A stretch of DNA of 64,000 bases, taken from positions 254,131 through 318,130 of the forward strand of contig NZ_CAMYUE010000002.1 in NCBI RefSeq assembly GCF_947301925.1, in the 5' to 3' direction. The stretch comes from an uncultured Ruminococcus sp. Lineage in GTDB: Bacteria; Bacillota; Clostridia; Oscillospirales; Ruminococcaceae. Position numbers and translations under genes: made by a program. The notes below the pieces were generated by a model. The model made no database searches, was not told where the DNA came from, and saw only the letters and a program-made list of their open reading frames with translations. Below, in pieces: positions 61,497 to 64,000 of this stretch; position 1 is the first letter of the stretch, and each line of letters starts with the position of its first letter.

Positions 61497-62219
61497 ATGA
61501 ATTCTGATGCGCATCAAATCATATCCCAGGTCTATAAGGCAAAAACAGACAGCCACGCGGCAGATGAGCTCATCTCTGCTTATATGCCGTTCATAAAGTC
61601 GGAAACAGCCAGATTTATCAACCGTCCTCCCGACAAGAGCGACGACGAGCTCAGCATCGCCATGTTCGCCTTTTACGAAGCTATACAGAACTATTCCAAG
61701 CTTCGCGGATCATTCCTGAAATTTGCGGCACTGCAGATAAGGAACCGCCTGATAGATAACTACCGAAAAGAAAAGAAAAACAAAGGACAGATATCTCTCG
61801 ACGTTTCAGATGACGAAAAAACAGACCTGAAAGATACTATCCGTGACGAACACGACGTATATGAAGAAAACGAGCTCCGCGAGGCCACAAAGCAGGAGAT
61901 CGCCGAGCTGACTGCGCAGATGCAGGACTTCGGCGTTTCCATGAGCGACGTCGCAGACAATTCCCCCCGTCAGAAGCGTACTCTCGAAAGCTGTCAGAAG
62001 GCTGTACGCTATGCAAGAAACAATCCCGATATCCTTGAGGAATTCCTCAGGACCAAACGTGTCCCGCTGGCCAGACTTGCCGAGGGAGCAGATGTGGAGA
62101 GAAAAACTCTCGAAAGGCACAGACGCTACCTGGTGGCGGTGCTGCTCATATGCACCAACGGCTACGAGATAATGCGCGGACACATCATGCAGGTACTTAA
62201 AGGTGGTGAGAAAACATGA
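61497..62219 (+). CDS. sigI: RNA polymerase sigma factor SigI
   Basis: A 240-residue alternative sigma factor. The region-2 part is ADELISAYMPFIKSETARFI and later FYEAIQNYSKLRGSFLKFAALQIRNRLIDNYRKEK, the core-binding and -10-reading helices of SigI, and the C-terminal part carries a helix-turn-helix-like end (RLAEGADVERKTLERHRRYLVAVLLI). It has no extracytoplasmic sigma-factor region-4 of standard type, as in SigI. GGGGGTGG precedes the ATG at 61497; an earlier in-frame ATG at 61482 is closer to no ribosome site. The anti-sigma gene overlaps by 4 bases. Confidence 0.92.
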   Translation: MNSDAHQIISQVYKAKTDSHAADELISAYMPFIKSETARFINRPPDKSDDELSIAMFAFYEAIQNYSKLRGSFLKFAALQIRNRLIDNYRKEKKNKGQISLDVSDDEKTDLKDTIRDEHDVYEENELREATKQEIAELTAQMQDFGVSMSDVADNSPRQKRTLESCQKAVRYARNNPDILEEFLRTKRVPLARLAEGADVERKTLERHRRYLVAVLLICTNGYEIMRGHIMQVLKGGEKT

Positions 62220-63316
62220 AATATATAGTTATGGAATGTAATAAGGGTTTCGCAGTCCTTATGGACGAGGAATCCCGCTTTGTCAAGGCTGCCGATCTGC
62301 GCTATGAGGTGGGTCAGACAGTAACCGATCCCGTACTCATGGAAGAGGAGTCAGGCAGAGCAGGTAAAATAACTTTTCATGTGGGCCGCGCGATCGCAGT
62401 CGCAGCCTGTCTTGTACTCATGGTATCAGCCGGTTCGATATACTATTCAAGGAACCTCAAGCCTCATTCAACAATCGTTATCTCATCGGACGCTAATATC
62501 AGACTGGATCTCAATAAAAAGGGCAAGGTCCTCCATATAAGATGTGAGGACAGTCTCGGCAGGGAGATACTGAAGGACTACAACGGCAAGGGCAAGGATA
62601 TGCTCACCGTTGCAAACGAGATACTGGAGCTTGAAAAGGAAAAGGGCGTCATATCAGACGGCGACACGGTAAACTTCTATATAGAGTCGGATAATTCCGG
62701 AGACTTCAATACCTATAAATCCGATGTGGAGCACGGTATCGCTGATATCAATGTAAATGTACGCGGACTTGACAGATCCGCCCCCGAACCTCCAAAGAAC
62801 GGCGAAAAGTCTGCTGCTCCCGCAAAGCCCGGAGCTGAAAAACCGGATCCTGCAAAGAACGATACAAAGCCCGACGCTCCCAAGCCTCCCGCAAACGGCG
62901 AGAAGGTGCCGGAGCCTCCGGCTCCTCCCGCAGCTGCCGATCCTCCTGCTCCTCCGAATGGCGAGGTAAAGCCGGCGGAAGTAAACGATCCGCCCGCTCC
63001 GCCTGAACCGGCAGTAACACCGGAGCCTCCCAAGGAGGAGATAAAGCCCGGCAATAACAATGCGGAGCCTCCCAAGCCCGACGACGGAGTTGAGCCTCCA
63101 AAGCCCGAGGATCACCCTGCGGCAGTTCCGCCGAAGCACGATCCGAAAGCACTGCTGCCTGTGGGAGAGCACTTCCCAGACGCAGCTCTCATTGCGGACG
63201 AAGCACATATAGCTGTTCTTGCAGAGGAACCTGCTGAAAATATAACAGGGAAAGATGAAACGGAGCCTGCTCCGGTTCCACCTCCCTCTCCCCTTCCCCC
63301 GAGAAAACATGAATAA
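62216..63316 (+). CDS. rsgI: RsgI-type membrane anti-sigma factor with proline-rich ectodomain
   Basis: A 366-residue membrane protein that should hold SigI inactive until a surface signal arrives. Residues 1-52 are an RsgI_N cytoplasmic domain (MKYIVMECNKGFAVLMDEE), residues 58-77 a single membrane helix, residues 80-180 an extracytoplasmic domain with a repeated Asp/Asn-rich pattern, and from about 182 onward a long low-complexity region of Pro, Ala, Glu and Lys (units such as PEPPAPPAA and NDPPAPPEP). No carbohydrate-binding module is seen, unlike cellulosome RsgI proteins. A terminator follows. Confidence 0.88.
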   Translation: MKYIVMECNKGFAVLMDEESRFVKAADLRYEVGQTVTDPVLMEEESGRAGKITFHVGRAIAVAACLVLMVSAGSIYYSRNLKPHSTIVISSDANIRLDLNKKGKVLHIRCEDSLGREILKDYNGKGKDMLTVANEILELEKEKGVISDGDTVNFYIESDNSGDFNTYKSDVEHGIADINVNVRGLDRSAPEPPKNGEKSAAPAKPGAEKPDPAKNDTKPDAPKPPANGEKVPEPPAPPAAADPPAPPNGEVKPAEVNDPPAPPEPAVTPEPPKEEIKPGNNNAEPPKPDDGVEPPKPEDHPAAVPPKHDPKALLPVGEHFPDAALIADEAHIAVLAEEPAENITGKDETEPAPVPPPSPLPPRKHE

Positions 63317-63328
63317 ATATAGAGAAAG

Positions 63329-63361
63329 TACAGGACGCACGTAAGCGTCCTGTATTTTTTT
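63329..63361 (+). terminator. Terminator of sigI-rsgI operon
   Basis: A perfect 10-bp stem TACAGGACGC/GCGTCCTGTA, 6-base loop, TTTTTTT. It separates the sigI operon from the next gene. Confidence 0.95.
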
Positions 63362-63397
63362 ATACCCTCTGAAATATTTTTCAAAAATATTTTTGTG

Positions 63398-63428
63398 ATA
63401 CCCCTTTTTTTGTATTGGAACTCCGTAA
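63398..63428 (+). promoter_or_regulatory. Putative SigI promoter of secreted proline-rich gene
   Basis: ATACCCC (63398-63404), 18 bases, CCGTAA (63423-63428), identical in both elements and spacing to the element at 61439. An AT-rich inverted repeat (about 63371-63394) lies just upstream and may help activation. The start codon follows about 75 bases later. Confidence 0.65.
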
Positions 63429-63503
63429 ACTGTTAATGTAACACAAAACAAGTGTTAAACTCCCGAAGAGGAGTGTAATAAATAAGTAAAGGAGTAATCA
63501 ATC

Positions 63504-64000
63504 ATGAAAAGCAAAAAGCAAATTCTCGCTGCAATCGCTGCTATGTCTGTTCTCTCATCTGTAGCAGGACTTAACACATTTGCTGCAAACGAGAAAACAG
63601 AAGAGACAGCTGTAACAGTTGCAGCTGAGGAAACAGCAGAAGCTGTTGAGGAAGTTACCGACGACGCTGAAGCTGTAGATGCTGAGGCACCTGCTCCCGC
63701 TGAAGAAGACGGCGAGAAGCCCGAGCCCCCTGCACCGCCCGTAGCTCCCGAGGACGGCGAGCTCCCTGAGCCCCCCGCTCCTGTTGAAGGCGAAGAGGCT
63801 GAAAAGCCCGCTAAGCCCATCGTTATCGATGTAACAGATCTCCTCGATCAGATCCGTGACTTCATCGACGCTAACAAGATCGATATCCTCACAGACGATA
63901 TCATCGAGAACTGGGACAACATCAAGAAGGTTGACGTTCACTTCGATACAAACGAGAAGCCCGAGGCTCCCGTAGCTGAGGACGGCGAAGAGGCTGAGAA
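63504..64000 (+). CDS. Secreted proline/acid-rich protein, 3' end outside window
   Basis: At least 165 residues are visible. A signal peptide (MKSKKQILAAIAAMSVLSSV then GLNTFAA, cut probably after AFA near 27) leads to a low-complexity region rich in Glu, Ala, Pro and Gly (GEKPEPPAPPVAPEDGELP), then a short predicted helical part (TDLLDQIRDFIDANKID) and another acidic-proline stretch. The composition is close to the RsgI ectodomain. GTAAAGGAG precedes the ATG. It has its own SigI-type promoter and is separated from rsgI by a terminator, so it is a likely SigI target. Function unknown; a surface or wall-associated role is plausible. Confidence 0.75.
   Translation, partial: MKSKKQILAAIAAMSVLSSVAGLNTFAANEKTEETAVTVAAEETAEAVEEVTDDAEAVDAEAPAPAEEDGEKPEPPAPPVAPEDGELPEPPAPVEGEEAEKPAKPIVIDVTDLLDQIRDFIDANKIDILTDDIIENWDNIKKVDVHFDTNEKPEAPVAEDGEEAE

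Overview
The window is chromosomal DNA from a Gram-positive anaerobe of the Clostridia, most like Ruminococcus (Oscillospiraceae). The reasons are T-box leaders, a SpoVT-like regulator, a SigI/RsgI pair, NADP-type glutamate dehydrogenase, DUF1846, strong sigma-A promoters (TTGACA-17-TATAAT) and AGGAGG ribosome sites, with moderate GC. The species cannot be fixed from the sequence alone. No rRNA, tRNA, CRISPR array, prophage or insertion sequence was seen.

Region 1 (1-13211, minus strand) is one long surface-polysaccharide operon read leftward from a promoter at about 13340. In transcription order it encodes a DegT-type aminotransferase, PglC-type sugar-phosphate transferase, GNAT acetyltransferase, PLP enzyme, ATP-grasp ligase, LicD transferase, TarI/IspD cytidylyltransferase, CDP-glycerol glycerophosphotransferase-like protein, GT2, EpsG-like polymerase, flippase, epimerase, guanylate-kinase-like protein and RmlA (cut by the window edge). 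It looks like a capsule or teichoic-acid-like polymer carrying polyol-phosphate and probably amino-acid-like decorations.

Region 2 (13717-19054, plus) holds a DUF3592 protein and then a tightly overlapping operon: Thr/Ala-rich lipoprotein, PqqD/RRE protein, nucleotidyltransferase, HPr-kinase-like protein, Ser-His S26-type peptidase and ABC exporter. It resembles part of a RiPP (lasso-peptide-like) maturation set, without a recognised precursor or cyclase.

Region 3 (19203-34885) holds spoVT, uvrA, DUF1846, a GGDEF protein, a tyrosine T-box controlling a small membrane protein plus tyrS, a solitary prepilin-like protein, a lipoprotein and RING-like protein, and an M16-M16-lgt-folD operon. Region 4 (35090-44349) holds an NSS transporter, an MBOAT/SGNH O-acetylation pair, a protein kinase, a decarboxylase-beta-like microprotein between palindromic repeats, a CNNM/CBS protein and HtrA. 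Region 5 (44421-61373) is mostly housekeeping: valS with its T-box, prfB preceded by a possible small RNA, DUF421/DUF4363, a cytidylate-kinase-like protein, gdhA, HD protein plus O-acetylhomoserine sulfhydrylase, flavodoxin, a Zur/Fur-boxed zinc ABC transporter and an XRE-cupin plus acyl-CoA synthetase pair.

Region 6 (61439-64000) is the most notable. A sigI-rsgI operon is followed by a secreted proline-rich protein. Both transcription units are preceded by the same non-sigma-A promoter pattern (ATACCCC, 18 bases, CCGTAA), and the RsgI ectodomain and the secreted protein share the same Glu-Pro-Pro-Ala-Pro-Pro composition. This suggests a self-contained SigI surface-sensing circuit with its own target gene next door.
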